A DNA stretch of 64,000 nt from Rhodococcus sp. P1Y (GTDB lineage Bacteria > Actinomycetota > Actinomycetes > Mycobacteriales > Mycobacteriaceae): the NCBI RefSeq assembly GCF_003641205.1, contig NZ_CP032762.1, positions 2,666,001 through 2,730,000 on the forward strand, in the 5' to 3' direction. Of this stretch, positions 40,201 to 55,200 are shown one piece after another (the first letter of the stretch is position 1; each line of letters opens with the position of its first letter). The notes below the pieces were generated by a model. It saw nothing but the letters and a program-made list of their open reading frames with translations, was not told where the DNA came from and did no database searches. Both the position numbers and the translations under genes were made by a program.

Positions 40201-43200
40201 CGCTGGACCGCATCCGGTGAGCTCGAGTACCTCGGTCGGACCGATTTCCAGGTCAAGTTGCGTGGATTGCGCATCGAGCTCGGCGAGATCGAATCTGCGT
40301 TGCTCGGCCATCCGTCCGTCGCGCAGACGGTCGTGTTGGTGCGCTCGGACCAACTCGTCGGATACATCGTTGCTGCCGATGGTGTGTCGGTCGACACCGG
40401 AGTGTTGCAGCGTGCAGTGGCGAATGTTCTGCCGACCTACATGGTTCCGTCGACGTTCGTGGTGTTGGACGCATTGCCAGTCGGTGCGTCCGGCAAGCTC
40501 GATCGCACTGCGTTGCCGGACCCGATCTTCGAATCGAAGGAGTTCCGCGCTCCTCGAACTCCCGTCGAGGAGATCGTGGCCGGAGTGTTCGCCGAGGTTC
40601 TGGGAGCCGCGCGCGTCGGACTCGACGACGACTTCTTCGAACTGGGCGGAAACTCGCTGATTGCGACGCAGGTCGTGTCGCGTGTGGGTGCTGCGCTCGG
40701 CGCGCGGGTGCCGGTTCGAGTTCTGTTCGAGGCGTCCACCGTCGAAGGCCTGGCCGCACGCGCCGAATCACATGTGGGCGGCGGACGCGTTCCGTTGGTA
40801 GCCGGAACCCGCCCGGATCGAATTCCGTTGTCGTTGGCGCAGCAGCGTATGTGGTTCCTCAACCGATTCGATACCGAGTCGGCCGTGAACAACCTTCCCG
40901 TCGCCATCAGACTCTCCGGCACCCTGGACGTCTCGGCATTGCAGGCTGCGATCGCCGACGTCCTCGAACGCCACGAGTCTCTTCGCACCGTGTACCCGGA
41001 GACCGACGGTGTTGCTGCACAGGTCATCTTGCCGACGTCGTCGGCAGTGCCGGTCCTGACGCCCGTACCGGTCCGCGAGGACGATCTGATCGCCCGGATC
41101 ACCGAAGTCATGTCGACGGGGTTCGACGTCACGACCGAGGTTCCGTTGCACGCGGAACTACTCAGTCTGTCGGACACCGAGTTCGTTCTGGTCTTCGTGG
41201 CGCACCACATCAGCGCCGACGGCTGGTCGATGGGCCCTCTGACCCGCGATGTGATGGTTGCGTACGCGGCTCGCACCGTCGGGGAAGCACCCGGCTGGCC
41301 CCCGCTCCCGGTGCAGTACGCCGACTTCACGCTCTGGCAGCGTGAGGTTCTGGGCGACGAGCATGATCCGGGTTCGTTGATCTCGTCGCAGGCGGCGTAC
41401 TGGAAGAGCACCCTTGCCGGTCTGCCGGAGGAACTGGTTCTCCCGTTCGACCGGCCACGCCCTGCCGTCCAGGCCTTCGAGGGCGGCACCGTCCCGTTCC
41501 GCATCGAACCGGAGTTGCACCGGGAACTCGTCGCCCTGGCACGGAGCACCGGAACGACGCTGTTCATGGTCGTTCATTCGGCCTTGGCCGTGCTGTTGGC
41601 TCGGTTGTCCGGAACTTCCGACATCGCGATCGGTACCCCGATCGCGGGTCGCGGCGAGGCAGAACTCGACGACGTCATCGGTATGTTCGTCAACACTCTC
41701 GTGTTGCGCTCCGTCGTCGAAGGCAGCACGTCCTTCGCCGAACTTCTGGACGCGAACCGAGAAACCGACCTCAAGGCGTTCGGTCACGCCGACGTGCCGT
41801 TCGAACGGTTGGTGGAGATCCTCAACCCTGAGCGGTCGACGGCCCGGCACCCGCTGTTCCAGGTCGCCCTGTCCTTCCAGAACCTTCCCCAGACGACTTT
41901 CGAGCTGCCGGGTCTGAAAGTGGGAGCCGTCGATTTCGACATCGACGTCGCCAAGTTCGATCTGTCGCTGTTGCTGTCGGAGCACACCGATCAGGCCGGC
42001 ATGCAGACAGGGATTTCGGCCGAATTCACCTATGCGTCGGCGTTGTTCGATGCCGGCACGGTCGAGACGTTCGCCAAGCGATTCGTTCGCGTTCTCGAAA
42101 GCGCTGTTGCGAATCCCGAGCGCCCCGTCGGGGACATCGTTCTGCTCGAGGACGTCGAGTACGACTGGCTGACCCACGTCCACGGCGACACCGTGACCCA
42201 CGGCGGTCTGCTCCACGAGATCTTCCATCGGGGAGTGGAGATCAGTCCCGACGGTATCGCTGTTCGCGCGGACGGCCGTTCGATCACCTACCGAGAACTC
42301 GACGCCGCATCGACCAAGTTCGCGAGACTGCTGATCGAACGAGGCGCTGGACCGGACAGCATCGTCGCGCTCGCGTTTCCGCGCTCGTACGACATGGTCC
42401 TCGCAGTCTGGGCTGTCGCCAAAACCGGTGCGGCACATCTACCTGTCGACCCGACGTACCCACCGGGCCGCGTCGAGCACATGCTCGGCGACTCGGGCGC
42501 GTTGTTCGGCGTCACGTCGACCCGTTACGTCGACGACCTTCCCGACGCCACCCTGTGGCTGACCGTCGACACCCCAGAGTTCGATGCTTTGCTCGCCGAT
42601 CGGTCCGAGACTCCGATCACCGACGCGGACCGAACAGCTCCGGTCTCGATCGACCACGCGGCCTACATGATCTACACCTCCGGCTCGACGGGACTGCCCA
42701 AGGGCGTCGTGGTGACGCACAGTGGTCTCGGCGGAGTCCTGGACGCGGCGACCGACCTATACCACCTCGACGCGTCGTCGCACTTCCTGCACATCTGCTC
42801 GCCGAGCTTCGATCCATCGGTGCTCGAGTGGATGGCGGCGTTCTCCGAGGGCGCGACTCTCGTAGTGGTTCCGTCGACGATCATCGGCGGCGAGGATCTC
42901 GCCGAGTTGTTGAAGGCCGAGAAGGTCAGTCACACGATCATCACGCCTGCAGTGCTCGGAACGATGGACTACTCGGGCATCGACAGTCTGAAAGTCGTGT
43001 CGGTCGGCGGCGACGTCACGACGCCTGATCTGCTGGCACGGTGGGGTACAGGACGCAAGTACTTCAACGGCTACGGCCCCACCGAGACAACGATCATCTC
43101 GACGTTCGCGGAGCTGCGGCCGGGTATGCCGATCACGGTCGGCCGCCCCATCCACGGCATGTCTGCGCTGGTTCTCGACGGCCGACTCAACCCGGTGCCG

Positions 43201-46200
43201 GTCGGCGGAGCAGGTGAGCTCTATCTCGCGGGCGGCGCGTTGGCGCGTGGCTACCACGGGCGCGAGGATCTGACCGCGTCGCGATTCGTGTCGAACCCGT
43301 ACGGCGCCCCAGGTTCTCGTATGTACCGGACGGGTGACGTCGTGCGGTGGACCTACGGGTCCGACGCGGTCATCGCCGATCCCGCAGCGGTCACTCTGGA
43401 GTTCGTCGGCCGCTCGGATTTCCAGATCAAGGTCCGCGGATTCCGTGTCGAACTCGGTGAGATCGACGCAGCACTCGTGCAGCACGACACAGTGTCTTTC
43501 GCGGCGACCGTGGGCCGTGAACTTCCCAGCGGCGCAACCGGGCTGGTGTCCTACGTTCTGCCCACCAAGGGCGCTACTGTCGACATCGACGTGCTCGTCG
43601 AGTTCGTGGCGCGGTCACTGCCCAGCCACATGGTCCCCGCATCGGTCGTCGTTCTGGACTCGGTCCCGCTGACGCCGGTCGGCAAATTGGACCGCGCCGC
43701 CCTACCGGAGCCGGTCTTCGCCGAGCAGGAGTTCCGCGGCGCGAGCAACGAGATCGAAACGATCATCGCCGAGGTGTTCGCCGACGTGTTGAACATGGAC
43801 CGCGTCAGTGTCGACGAGTCGTTTTTCGCGCTCGGAGGCGACAGCATCGTCTCGATTCAGCTGGTCTCGAGGGCCAAGGCCCGAGGAATCTCCTTCAGCC
43901 CGCGCGATGTCTTCGAACGTAAGTCCGTAGCCGGACTCGCCGAAGTCGCAACCGTCATCGGCGAGGCCGAGGAACGACCGGTCGTCGAGGAATTGGCCGG
44001 CGGCGGCATCGGTCCGCTCGCGCTCACGCCCATCATGAAGTCGATTCTCGACGCGCCGGGTAGCTTCGGGCGGTTCGCACAGTCCGTGGCAGTGGTCTTG
44101 CCGACCGGAATCGACCATGGGCTGCTCAGCCGGACCGTCGGCGCCGTAGTCGATCACCACGACATGTTGCGATCGGTGGTCGAACGCGTCGAGGGCGGTG
44201 AGTGGACGGTCCATGTCCGCGATCGCGGAACCGTGGACGTGGAGAAGATCCTCGTCCGTGTGAGGCTCGACCATGCGATCGACGACGCCGCATTGCGTGC
44301 CCGCGCCGAAATCGAACTGGACTCGGCCAGGGATCGTCTGGATCCCGAATCGGGCCGGATGCTCGAAGCCGTGTGGTTCGACTTCGACACCTCGGACGGA
44401 CCTGTTCGGCCCGGGCTTCTGCTCGTGGTTGCGCATCACTTCGTGGTGGACGGTGTGTCCTGGCGAATCCTGCTCCCGGACCTGGCGATCGCGTGGAGTC
44501 AGGGTGCGGCCGAGCAGGCAGTCACGCTTGGGCCGGTCGGCACATCGATGCGCCGCTGGGCGCACGGTCTCGTCGACGCCGCACACGACAGCGCCCGCGA
44601 AGCAGAGGTTACGTGGTGGACCGAGGCGCTTGCGGGAAGTGATCCACAGCTCGGTTCGAGGCCCTTCGACTCGGCCGTCGACACGTTGTCGACCACCTCG
44701 AGGGTGGACGTCGAGCTCTCGGAAGCAATCACCGAGGCAGTACTCACCGGCGTGCCCGGCGCGTTCCACGGCGCCGTCAACGACGGTTTGCTCGCAGCAC
44801 TCGCATTGGCGTTGCTGCAGTGGCGAACTCGCCGTGGATTCGAACTCGCCGAGGTACTGGTCAAGCTCGAAGGCCACGGCCGCGAAGAGGACATGGTTCC
44901 CGGGGCAGACCTCTCTCGCACCGTCGGCTGGTTCACGAGTGCATTCCCGGTGCGCTTCGACCTTCACGGAATCGACCTCCGCGACGCGTTCGCGGCAGGA
45001 CCGGCCATCGGATCCGCCGTCAAGGCCGTCAAAGAGCAGTTGCTCGCCGTGCCGGACAAGGGCATGGGCTACGGGCTGCTGCGCTACCTCAACGGCGAGA
45101 CCGGCAAGATTCTCGAATCGGTGTCGAACACACCTCAGCTGAGTTTCAACTACCTCGGACGCGTCTCGACGCAAGGTATCTCGGAAGAGCTGACCGGCGG
45201 AGCCTGGCTGCCGTCCACGGTGCTGGCCGACGTCAGCGCTCCTGGTGACAGCGATATGCCGGCGAACGCGACGATCGACATCAACTCCGCCGTCGTCGAC
45301 ACAGCGGCCGGACCACGGCTGACTGCCAGCTTCACCTTTCCCGACGGGCTGCTGTCCCGCGAGGATGTGACCGAGTTCGCGGATCTGTGGGCCGACGCAC
45401 TGTCGGCGTTGGCCGAACACGTCGGGCGCGAGGACGCCGGAGGGCTGACTCCGTCGGACGTGACGCTCGTGTCGTTGTCGCAGAACGACATCGATCGATT
45501 CGACTCCGCCTACACCGCGATCGACGACATCTGGTCGCTTGCTCCGTTGCAATCAGGACTTCTGTTCCACGCGCTCGTGGCGCAAACGTCCGTCGACGTC
45601 TACACGATGCGAGTGTTACTGAAGCTGACGGGCGAGGTCGACGCGGACCGGTTGCGTTCTGCCGCACAAGCGTTGCTCGACCGGCACGAGAATCTCAGAA
45701 CGGCGTTCGTTCAGAACGCGGACGGGGTGTCCGTCCAGGTGGTACTCGACCACGTGGACGTTCCGTGGACGGTCGTCGATCTGACCGGACTGTCCGAGTC
45801 CGATCGCGATGCCGCTTTCGAGGACGTTCGCGTCACCGACAAGGTTCGACACTTCGACCTGACGGCGCCGCCTCTCATGCGGTTCACCCTCGTGAAGATG
45901 ACCGAGGGAGACTACAGGTTCCTTGTATCGAGTCATCACCTCCTTCTCGATGGTTGGTCGACTCCGCTGCTCATGCGAGACCTGCTGGCGCTGTACGCAT
46001 TACGCGGTGACGGCTCTTCCTTGCCGCGCGCCCGCTCGTACAAGTCCTTCCTCGCGTGGGTCGCGGAGCAGGATGCGGCGGTCTCGAAGCAGAAGTGGGT
46101 CGAGGCCTTGGCGGGCGTCGAAGAGCCGACTCTGCTGTCCTCGGTCGATCAGAACCGAGCAGTCTCGTCCGACGCGGCCGAACATGTCCTGGACTTGAGC

Positions 46201-49200
46201 CGGTCACTGTCCTCGTCGTTGCAGTCCGCCGGTGCTCGACTCGGCGTCACCCTCAACACGATGGTGCAGGCAGCCTGGGGTGTTCTCCTCGGGCGTTCGA
46301 CGGGCCGCGAGGACATCGTCTTCGGCGCCACCGTGTCCGGTCGTCCCGCCGGATTGACCGGGGTCGAATCCATGGTCGGACTCTTCATCAACACCCTCCC
46401 GGTCCGCGTACGAATCGGCGGTCACGACTCGATCGAGTCCCTGCTGCTTGCGTTGCAAGGCCAGCAGGCCGATCTTCTGGACCATCACTATCTCGGACTC
46501 AACGAGATACAGCGTGCCGCGAACATCGGGCCACTGTTCGACACTCTCACGGTGTTCGAGTCCTATCCTGTCGATGAAGCCGGTCTCACGGCGCAAGCCG
46601 AGAACATCGACGGTATGTCGGTCGCGGACGTCGCGATGGAGGATGCGACGCACTACCCGCTGACGCTGCTGATCGCGGTCGACGATCAGGTACATCTCAA
46701 GCTCAAGTATCTGACCGACGTATTCGACGCGAGTGAGATCGCTTCGATGATGGGACGGTTGGAGCGGATTTTCGAAGCCATGGCGGCCGACAGGTCGAGG
46801 GCTGTCGACGACATCGACCTGTCCGACCCGGCTGAGCGTGCGCTTCTGAGCACGGTCAACGACACCGGGCACGATGTCGATCCTGCGGCGACGCTCGTGT
46901 CCCTGTTCGAGGCACAGGTCCGTGCAACGCCCGATGCGGTCGCGTTGACCTTCGAGGGTCGCTCGCTCACCTACGCGGAATTCGACAGCCGATCCAACGC
47001 TGTGGCGCATGCCTTGATCGGGCGAGGAGTGGGAGCGGACGCGCTCGTAGCAGTTGCCATGCGTAGGTCACTCGACTTCATGGTGGCTCTGTACGGCGTG
47101 CTCAAGGCCGGGGCGGGTTACGTTCCGATCGACCCCGATCAACCCGTCGAGCGCAACGAGTACATCCTCGATACCGCTGCGCCGGTGCTGGTTCTGTCGA
47201 CGGCTATCGACGACTACGTCGCGCCGCGGGGAGCGAACACCGTCCTCGTGGAGGATCTTCTGGAAGGCGACCGCCGCACCGGCGTGGTCACCGATGCCGA
47301 CCGAATTCGGCCGCTCCGGCCGACGAACGTGGCCTACGTGATCTTCACGTCGGGCTCGACCGGGCGTCCCAAGGGTGTCGCGGTTCAGCATGCCGCGGCC
47401 GTGAACCAGGTGACCTGGCTGATCGCGGAATACGGACTCGGGCCACAGGACGTGGTTCTGCACAAGACTCCGTTCACGTTCGACGTGTCGGTGTGGGAAC
47501 TGTTCGGTGCTCCCGCGTCCGGTGCTCGTCTCGTTGTGGCCGTGCCGGATGGGCATCGCGATCCGGCGTACCTGGTGTCGGTGATCGAAGCGGAAGGTGT
47601 GACGGCCACGTCGTTCGTACCCTCGGTTCTGTCTGCGTTCGTCGAGGCCGTCGCTCCAGGCGGGTGCGCCTCGTTGCGAGCGGTGTTGGTGGCTGGTGAG
47701 GCGCTGCCCGCGTCCGTGGTGAGGTCGGCGGCATCGCGTCTGCCGGAAGCTGCCATCCACAATCTGTACGGCCCGACCGAGTTCACCGTGCATGCGACTG
47801 CACGCCCGGTCGCAGGAGTCCCAGGTTGGGATATTGCCGGGTCGTCTGCGCCCATGGGATACCCGGTGTGGAACTCCCGCTTGCTCGTGCTGGATTCGCG
47901 ACTTCGCCCAGTCCCTGTCGGAGTCGCAGGTGAGTTGTATCTCGCCGGAGTGCAGGTCGCACGCGGTTACTTCGGTCGTCCCGACCTGTCGTCGGACCGC
48001 TTCGTGGCGTCGACGTTCGGCGACGGAACGCGGATGTATCGCACCGGCGACCTGGTGAAGTGGACGCCGACCGGCGAGGTCGAATATCTGGGACGCACGG
48101 ACTTTCAGGTCAAACTGCGTGGTCTCCGCATCGAACTCGGCGAGATCGAAGCAGCCCTGGTCAGTGTGGATACCGTCGCGACCGCCGTTGTCCAGGTTCG
48201 GTCCGATCAGTTGGTGGCGTACGTCGTGCCCGCGCGTGAGCGCTCTGTCGATGTCGACGCGCTCCTGCGTTCGACCGCATCGGTCGTGCCCGCGTACATG
48301 GTTCCGGCCTTGGTCGTGGTCCTCGATGCTCTACCTCTCGGACCGTCGGGCAAGCTCGATCGAAAGGCCCTGCCGGATCCGGTATTCGAGAGCGATCGGG
48401 AGTTCCGTTCTGCAGAGACCGAAGTCGAACGAGTCCTGAGTGGCATCTTCTCCGAGATTCTCGGTCTCGATCGTGTCGGAGTGGACGATTCGTTCTTCGC
48501 ACTCGGCGGTGACAGCATTGTCTCCATCCAGCTCGTCGCTCGTGCGCGGGCGAAGGGCGTCGTCATCTCCCCGCGAGATGTGTTCGAGTACAAGACGATT
48601 TCCGCTATCGCGGCTGTGGCGACGACCGAGCTGGAAACCGACACGCAGGTGTTGGAGGAACTGCCGGGCGGCGGAACCGGATGGATGCCGCTGACGCCGT
48701 TCGCGCAGTCGGTCGTCGAACGTGGCGGATCTTTGGATCGATTCGTTCAGTCCGTGACGCTGGATCTGCCCGTCGGGATCGACAGAGCCGGAATTGTCGG
48801 AACGATCGAAGCGGTGGTCGACCGTCACGACGGGCTCCGCGCAACGCTCGTGCACAACGACCAGGGGTGGGGTCTCGAGATTTCCCCGGCTGGTGCAGTG
48901 GAGGTCGATTCTTCGATCGACCGTGTCGAGATCGATCCCGCACTCGCTCACGACGAAGTTCTGTCCGTGGTGGCCAGGGCTGTCGACGAATCGATGAAGC
49001 AGATGTCTCCGCGCGGGGGCAATATGCTCCGCTTCGTCTGGGCCGATTTCGGTGCGGAACGATCCGGCCGAATCGTCGTCATTGCTCACCACCTCGTCGT
49101 GGACGGAGTTTCCTGGCGAATCCTTGTGCCCGACTTCGTTTCTGCGTGGGCGCAGCTAAGTTTGGGTAACACTCCGGTACTACCGGAGATCGGTACTTCG

Positions 49201-52200
49201 CAACGTCGTTGGGCCCACGCTCTGCACGACGAGGCACACAACGCTGCACGGATGTCCGAGATCGAGCTGTGGCGCGCAGTCGCGGGCAGCCCGGACCCAC
49301 AGTTGGGTTCGAGGCCGTACGACCCGAGTGTCGACCTACAGTCCACAGTCGAACGAGTGTCGGTGGTTGTACCGGCCGACGTCACTCACGCCGTGCTCAC
49401 CGCGATACCGGACGCGTTCCGTGGTGGCGTGAACGACGGCTTGCTCGCGACGCTCGCTCTCGCGGTTTCGCGGTGGAGGGCAGCCCGGGGTGTCGACGCA
49501 CCTTCGACGCTCGTTCAGCTGGAAGGCCACGGCAGGGAAGAGTCGGTAGTACCCGGGGCGGACTTGTCCAGGACAGTCGGCTGGTTCACCAGCGCTTTCC
49601 CCGTTCGTCTCGACCTCGGCGGCATCGACACCGCGTCGGCGATCGATGGCGGCGTCGAGATCGGCGCTGCCGTGAAGGCTGTGAAGGAACAGCTTCTGGC
49701 GGTTCCGGACAAGGGTATGGGATACGGCCTCCTCCGGTATCTGAACGACGACACGGCGGCAGAACTATCGACACTGTCCTCGGGACAGATCAGCTTCAAC
49801 TACCTCGGTCGACAGACGACGGGCGAGGTGCCCGACGGTATCGACGGGTGGCTGCCTGCAGGCGATTTCGATGACCTGGTTGTAGTCGGCGACGCGGACA
49901 TGCCCGCAAACAAGGTGCTGGACATCAACGCGATCGTGCGTGGTGCCGGTGAAAATTCCGAACTCGCGGCAACGTTCGCGTTCCCGAGCGGTGTCCTCAC
50001 CGGGGCCGAAGTGCGAGACTTGGCGGAGTTGTGGGTCACCGCGCTCACCGCGCTGGCCGCACACGTGGCACACGGACGAGCTCGTGGGCTGACCCCCTCG
50101 GATGTCCCTTTGGTCGCGGTGACTCAGAACGACATCGATGTCGTCGAGGCGCGCTACCCATCCACGACGGACATGTGGTCGCTTGCGCCGTTGCAGTCCG
50201 GACTTCTGTTCCACGCGATGCTCGCAGACTCCTCGGTTGACGTCTACACCATGCAAATGGTGCTGACGCTGTCCGGCCAGGTCGACGCAGACCGTCTTCG
50301 TGGTGCCGCACAGGCGCTCCTCGACCGATACGACAACCTCAGGACAGCATTCGTCACGACCGAGGACGGTTCCTCCGTCCAGGTCGTGGTCGACGACGTC
50401 ACGGTTCCGTGGTCCGAGCGCGATCTCTCGCATCTACCGGCCGCCGACCGTTCGGTCGCATACGAAGAACTGCGAGCAGCGGAACAAGCAGTCCAATTCG
50501 ATACCACCGCAGCTCCTCTCGTGAGATTTACTCTGGTGAAGCTGGGCGAGGGCGAGTACCGACTCCTGTTCGCGAACCACCACATCCTGATCGACGGCTG
50601 GTCCATGCCGCTGTTGATGAAAGACCTGCTGGTTCTCTACGCCGTTCGCGGTGATTCGTCGTCGCTGCCCCGGGTGGCGTCGTACCGTTCGTTCCTGTCG
50701 TGGATCGCTCGTCAGGACCACGCCGAGTCTGCGCGTGCATGGGCTCGTGCGCTCGATGATGCACCCGAGCCCACCTTGCTCGCGCCCGCATCGTTCGGCC
50801 GCGAGATCACATCGAGGTCCGGTGCCGTCGAGACCGCTTTGTCGACGGAACTCTCGGAGTCGTTGTCCGCGCTGGGTGCTCGACTCGGCGTCACAGTCAA
50901 TACGCTCGTCCAAGCAGCGTGGGGCATTCTGCTCGGTGCGTCTACGGGGCGTGACGACGTGGTCTTCGGTGCCACCGTCTCGGGAAGGCCCGCAGGGCTG
51001 ACCGGAGTCGAATCCATGGTCGGACTGTTCATCAACACCCTCCCCGTCCGCGTCCGGTTCGATCCCGCCGAGACGATCGAATCCGCGCTCGTACGACTGC
51101 AGGGCGAGCAGGCAGACCTGCTCGATCACCACTACCTCGGACTGACCGAGGTGCAGCGGGCAGCAGGCGTCGGAAACTTGTTCGACACGTTGACAGTGTT
51201 CGAGTCGTACCCCGTGGACGAAGCAGGACTTGCGGCACAGGCATCGAATATCGACGGCATGGCCGTCACCGGTGTCGAATCGAACGACAGCACGCACTAC
51301 CCGCTGACGCTTCTCATCGTGTCCGACGACCGTATTCGGCTGACACTCAAGTACTTCGAGGATCTGTTCGATCGGGGCGCCGCGGTAGCACTGATCGAGC
51401 GGGTGGAGCGAATTCTGACAGCTGTCGCCGCGGACTCGTCGCAGACGCTGAGCAGTATCGAACTGCTCGACGACAGCGAGCGCGTGTCGCTCACCCGCGA
51501 CCGGAACGCGACCGACCGCGCAGTGGACGATCGCATGCTTCTCGACTCGTTCGCAGAGCAGGTACGCCGTACCCCGGATGCGCCTGCACTGACCTTCGGA
51601 GGCGAGACGATCACCTACCGAGAGTTCTCGGTGCGGGTGAACCGCCTTGCGCGGTACCTGGTCGGCCGCGGTGTCGGACCGGAGTCTGCCGTCGCGGTGG
51701 GTATGCGCCGCTCGTTCGACCTCCTCGTCGGTGTCTACGCTGTGCTCGAAGCAGGCGGTGCCTACGTGCCGCTCGACCCGGAGCAGCCGGCCGACCGAAT
51801 CCAGTACATCCTGGACACCTCCGACGCCGTACTCGTGCTGTCGACCGAGCGCGACGCGCTCGTCGTCGATTCCGAGGTCGTTCTCGTCGACGGTATTGCG
51901 CTGGAGGAGTTCTCGTCCGATCCACTCGAACCGTCGGAACGCCTGGCGGCTCGGAGCGCGGACAACAGCGCCTACGTGTTGTTCACGTCGGGTTCGACGG
52001 GTCGTCCGAAGGGTGTGGCAATTTCGCATCGGGCGATCGTGAATCGTTTGGAGTGGATGCAGGCCGAGTACGGGTTGACCGTGTCGGATGTGGTGGTGCA
52101 GAAGACGCCGGTGACGTTCGACGTCTCCGTCTGGGAGTTGTTCTGGCCGTTGCGGGTTGGTGCGCGGATGGTGGTTGCGAGGCCTGATGGTCACCGTGAC

Positions 52201-55200
52201 CCGGCGTATCTCGCCGAGCTTTTCGTGGGTGAGTCGGTGTCGGTGGCGCATTTCGTGCCGTCGATGTTGGGGGTGTTCACAGCGGAACCGTCTGTCGCCG
52301 ATGTGGATAGTTTGCGTTGGGTGTTCGCGTCCGGTGAAGCTCTGCCGTCCACCACGGCCGCCAAGTTCACGCAGTTGGTGCCGTCGGCGCGGCTTGTGAA
52401 CCTTTACGGACCGACCGAGGCTGCGGTCGACGTCACGTACCACGAGTACGTGCCCGGTGACGTCGCTGGCGTGCCCATCGGTCGACCGGTGTGGAACACC
52501 GCGGTGTTCGTGTTGGACAACGCGCTCCGGCTCGCGCCCGACGGTTCCGAGGGTGAGCTGTATCTCGGTGGCGTCCAGTTGGCTCGTGGGTACAGTTCTC
52601 GCCCGGATTTGACTGCCGACAGGTTCGTCGCCAACCCGTTCGGTGCAGGCAGGCTGTATCGCACAGGAGACGTGGTCCGGTGGAACGATGCCGGCGAACT
52701 CGTCTACGTCGGGCGTTCGGATTTCCAGGTCAAGCTGCGTGGGCAGCGCATCGAACTCGGGGAGATCGAGTCGGCGTTGCTCGCCGACGAGTCCGTTGCG
52801 CAGGCTGTGGTAGCGGTTCGTGCGGATCGACTCGTGGCGTGGATCGTGCTCGCTTCGGATACGTCTACCGATGAGATCGGCGAGCGCGCAGGCGCACGCT
52901 TGCCTGCCTACATGGTCCCGACGGCGTTCGTCGTCCTCGACGTTCTTCCTCTGACGGTGTCCGGCAAACTGGATCGAAAGGCATTGCCGGAACCGGAGTT
53001 CGAAGCGCGTGAGTACCGGGCACCCGGCACACCGATCGAACAGATCGTGGCCGACGTGTTCGCCGACGTCCTCGGCGTACCTGCCGTGGGACTGGACGAC
53101 GACTTCTTCTCTCTCGGTGGTAACTCACTCGTCGCCACTCAGGTGGCTGCTCGGTTGAGTGCTGCGTTGGATGCGAGCGTTCCGGTCCGTGCGTTGTTCG
53201 ACGCTTCGACTGTGGTTGGTCTGGCTCGTCGGGTGGAAGATCATGTCGGGGCAGGTGGTCGTGCTGCTTTGGTGGCGGGTCCACGCCCGGAGCAGATTCC
53301 GTTGTCGCTGGCTCAGCAGCGGATGTGGTTCCTCAACCGCTTCGACACGGAGTCTGCGGTCAACAACATCCCAGTAGCGATTCGTCTGTCGGGTTCGCTC
53401 GATGTCGACGCGCTCAGGCAGGCGGTCGGTGACGTTCTCTCCCGTCACGAGAGCTTGCGCACGGTCTACCCGGAGGCAGACGGTGTCGGCCATCAGGTGG
53501 TGCTGTCTGCATCGGCTGTGCCGGTCGATCTGGAGCCGGTCGCCGTGGGGGAGAACGATGTTCTTCGTGCGGTGGTCGAGACGGTGTCCGTTGGTTTCGA
53601 CGTCGCTCGGGATGTTCCGGTGCGGGTGCGGTTGTTCGAGCTCGGCGAGTTCGATCACGTGTTGGTGTTCGTGGTTCACCACATCGCCGCCGACGGGTTC
53701 TCGATGGGCCCGCTGACTCGCGACGTGATGGTCGCCTACGCTGCGCGGACGGCCGGCGACGCACCGACCTGGGCGCCGCTCGACGTTCAGTACGCGGACT
53801 ACACGCTGTGGCAACGTGCTGCGCTCGGCAGCGAGGACGATCCGTCGTCGCTGGCGTCGGAGCAGGTCGCCTACTGGACTTCGCAGCTGACCGGACTCGC
53901 GGACCAGATCGAGCTTCCCTTCGATCACGCCAGGCCCGAACAGGCGAGCTATCGGGGTCGGACGAGTTCGTTCACGGTGCCGCCGGAGTTGCATGCGCAG
54001 TTGGATCACTTGGCGCGTGAGAACAATTCGTCGTTGTTCATGGTGGTGCATGCGGCGTTGGCTGTGTTGATGTCGCGGTTGTCGGCGTCGGACGATGTTG
54101 CGATCGGTACGCCGATCGCCGGACGCGGCGATGCACGTCTGGACGATTTGATCGGGATGTTCGTCAATACTTTGGTGTTGCGGACGCAGGTCGAGCCTGG
54201 AACTGGGTTCGCGGATCTTCTTGCTCATACGCGTGAGGTGGATCTGCAGGCGTTCGGACACGCCGAAGTTCCGTTCGAGCGTCTCGTCGAGGTGCTGGAC
54301 CCGCAGCGTTCGCAGGCTCGGCATCCGCTGGTGCAGGTGGTGCTCGCCTTCCAGAATCTGGGCCATACCGCTCTGGAGCTTGCGGGGTTGTCTGCGGAGG
54401 CACTGCAGTTCGATGCGGAGATCGCGAAGTTCGATGTGCAGTTCACGTTCGAGGAAGCCGACAAGCTCGGCGGCCTGACGTGCTACGTCAGCTACGCGAC
54501 GGATGTGTTCGAGTCCTCGACCATCGAGTCGATGGGGGAGCAGTTCCTCGCAGTCCTCGGCGGTGTCGCTGCGGACTCGTCGATCCCCGTCGGTGACATC
54601 GAGATCGTCGACGCCGCCACACGCGATCGTGTTCTGACGCAGTGGAGCACATCCGGACCGGACGTCCGTTCCGGTGGCGTGTCTGTGGGCGCAGGCACTC
54701 TGGTGGATCGTTTCGATGCGTCCGTGACGAAGAACCCGGACGGCATCGCGGTGCGGTTCGGGGACACGGCCGTCACCTACCGTGAGCTGGATGCCTCCGT
54801 GAACCGGATGGCCCGACGGCTGATCGCGGCAGGGGCTCGTCCCGACGCCCTGGTGGCGGTTGCGTTGCCGCGGTCGGTGGATATGGTCGTGGCATTGCTC
54901 GCCGTGGTCAAGTCCGGCGCAGGTTACCTGCCGGTGGATCCGTCGTACCCGAGCGATCGCATCGAGTTCATGGTGGCCGATGCGTCGCCGGTAGCGGTCG
55001 TGACGACGTCCGACGTGTTGGCCGGTGAGTCGATGGCGAGTGTGCGCGACGGTGACATCACCGTTGTCGATGTAGCTCGAGATGATTCGGCTGCCTGGGA
55101 TTCGGCAACTATCACCGACTCGGAGCGAGCGGCACCGCTGAACGCGGACAACCTTGCTTACGTCATCTACACGTCGGGTTCGACGGGCAGGCCCAAGGGC

